This document shows, in pieces, positions 5,324 through 5,849 of a stretch of DNA of 5,849 nucleotides. A model generated the notes under the pieces. That model worked only from the letters and a program-made list of their open reading frames with translations. It made no database searches and was not told the DNA's origin. Numbering within the stretch: position 1 is the stretch's first letter; each line of letters begins with the position of its first letter. The stretch is from positions 1 through 5,849 of the forward strand of contig JAGTUZ010000072.1 of assembly GCA_018224415.1 (NCBI GenBank), written 5' to 3'. The DNA comes from Bacteroidota bacterium (GTDB taxonomy: Bacteria; Bacteroidota; Ignavibacteria; SZUA-365). The translations under genes and the position numbers were made by a program.

Positions 5324-5849
5324 TCACGTCGACACCCGCCCGGGTTTCCACCGCGCGAGCGCGGCCTCGACCGCGACGGCGGCGAAGACAATGTACAACA
5401 TCCCCATGTGCAGGACATAACGGGTCTCCACGTGCAGGGCGGACACGGAAAGCATGGTGACGAGCACGGTGAAGACCAGTGGCCAGGGGAGGCGGCGTTG
5501 TCGCGCAAGGAGCCAGGCACCGGCGAGGGTGAACGCCATCAGCGCAAGCTGCGGCCAGAGGAACAGCGGATGCCGCGCGCGCGCGTCGGACCAGTCGATG
5601 GTGAGAAACATGGCGGTCTTCCGGAGGAGGAGCGAGAGCGCGTGTCCGGGTTGTTCCGTTATGAAGGCCAGCGTGCGTTCGCGGTAGATGTCCATCACCC
5701 GCAGCTCGTAATCACATGATGCCGGAAGCGCGCGGATCTCGCGTTCGATCCCGGGCGTCAGCCAGTTCGAGCCACCCTCGGATTTGAAGGCGCCGCCGGT
5801 GCTCGCGGGATTGTTGCCGCGCCAGGCATTCAGCCAGAAATTCGTGGTC
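5324..5849 (-). CDS. Membrane glycosyltransferase, GT-C / family 39 type (C-terminal part; runs off the window)
   Basis: The frame is open from the right edge to a TGA at 5324-5326, giving the last 174 residues; the start lies outside the window. A GTG at 5698 is internal, not the start. The visible part begins TTNFWLNAWRGNNPASTGGAF, the 'W-x-GNNP-x-(A/S)TGG' segment common in the periplasmic loop of family-39-like (ArnT/PMT-type) glycosyltransferases. Next comes YRERTLAFITEQPGHALSLLLRKTAMF (about residues 55-81), also typical. Three membrane segments follow at about 94-115, 121-140 and 144-165. ETRYVLHMGMLYIVF (141-155) matches the usual 'RY-x-(hydrophobic)-P' end region, with His-Met where Pro is common. 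Such enzymes move a sugar from a polyprenyl-phosphate donor to lipid, protein or polysaccharide on the outer face of the inner membrane. The catalytic N-terminal Asp residues are not in view. The same-strand Wzi-like gene follows closely. Confidence 0.8.
   Translation of the reverse strand, partial: TTNFWLNAWRGNNPASTGGAFKSEGGSNWLTPGIEREIRALPASCDYELRVMDIYRERTLAFITEQPGHALSLLLRKTAMFLTIDWSDARARHPLFLWPQLALMAFTLAGAWLLARQRRLPWPLVFTVLVTMLSVSALHVETRYVLHMGMLYIVFAAVAVEAALARWKPGRVST

Overview
The window most likely comes from a GC-rich member of the Bacteroidota/FCB group. The strongest clue is the C-terminus of the first gene, a type IX secretion (T9SS) sorting domain opening with a QNYPNPF motif, a style common in Ignavibacteria, Kapabacteria and relatives. 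The Wzi-like outer-membrane protein and the four-helix-bundle protein also fit, but the exact lineage cannot be read from this sequence. No rRNA, tRNA, transposase or CRISPR array was seen.

Layout. (1) 17-2647, minus: a large secreted beta-propeller protein with about ten Asp-box (BNR/sortilin-like) repeats and a T9SS type A sorting domain. (2) 2648-2960: a divergent intergenic region with candidate promoters for both flanking genes and a block of about eleven GGACGGAA octamers. (3) 2961-3338, plus: a 125-residue four-helix-bundle protein of the '23S rRNA intervening sequence / S23' family. (4) 3339-3427: a short convergent gap with a G8 run and two copies of the octamer repeat in the opposite orientation. 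(5) 3428-5317, minus: a Wzi-like (capsule assembly) outer-membrane beta-barrel whose 5' end is unusual, because its signal peptide is preceded in frame by about 75 codons of repeats. (6) 5324-5849, minus, running off the right edge: the C-terminal 174 residues of a GT-C/family-39-type membrane glycosyltransferase.

How the parts relate. The glycosyltransferase stop and the first ATG of the Wzi-like frame are only 6 nt apart on the same strand, so the two may be co-transcribed and act in surface polysaccharide assembly. The Asp-box protein is an exported surface or secreted protein, in a separate unit with its own likely promoter. The four-helix-bundle gene is the only plus-strand gene and sits between inverted copies of the GGACGGAA repeat, so it looks like an inserted accessory unit.

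The most unusual part is the repeat family. GGACGGAA-type polypurine tracts occur in all three non-coding or doubtful regions. The copy at the 5' end of the Wzi-like gene adjoins a four-run G-quadruplex motif and lies between the only upstream in-frame ATGs and the signal peptide, so a change in repeat number would change the reading frame.
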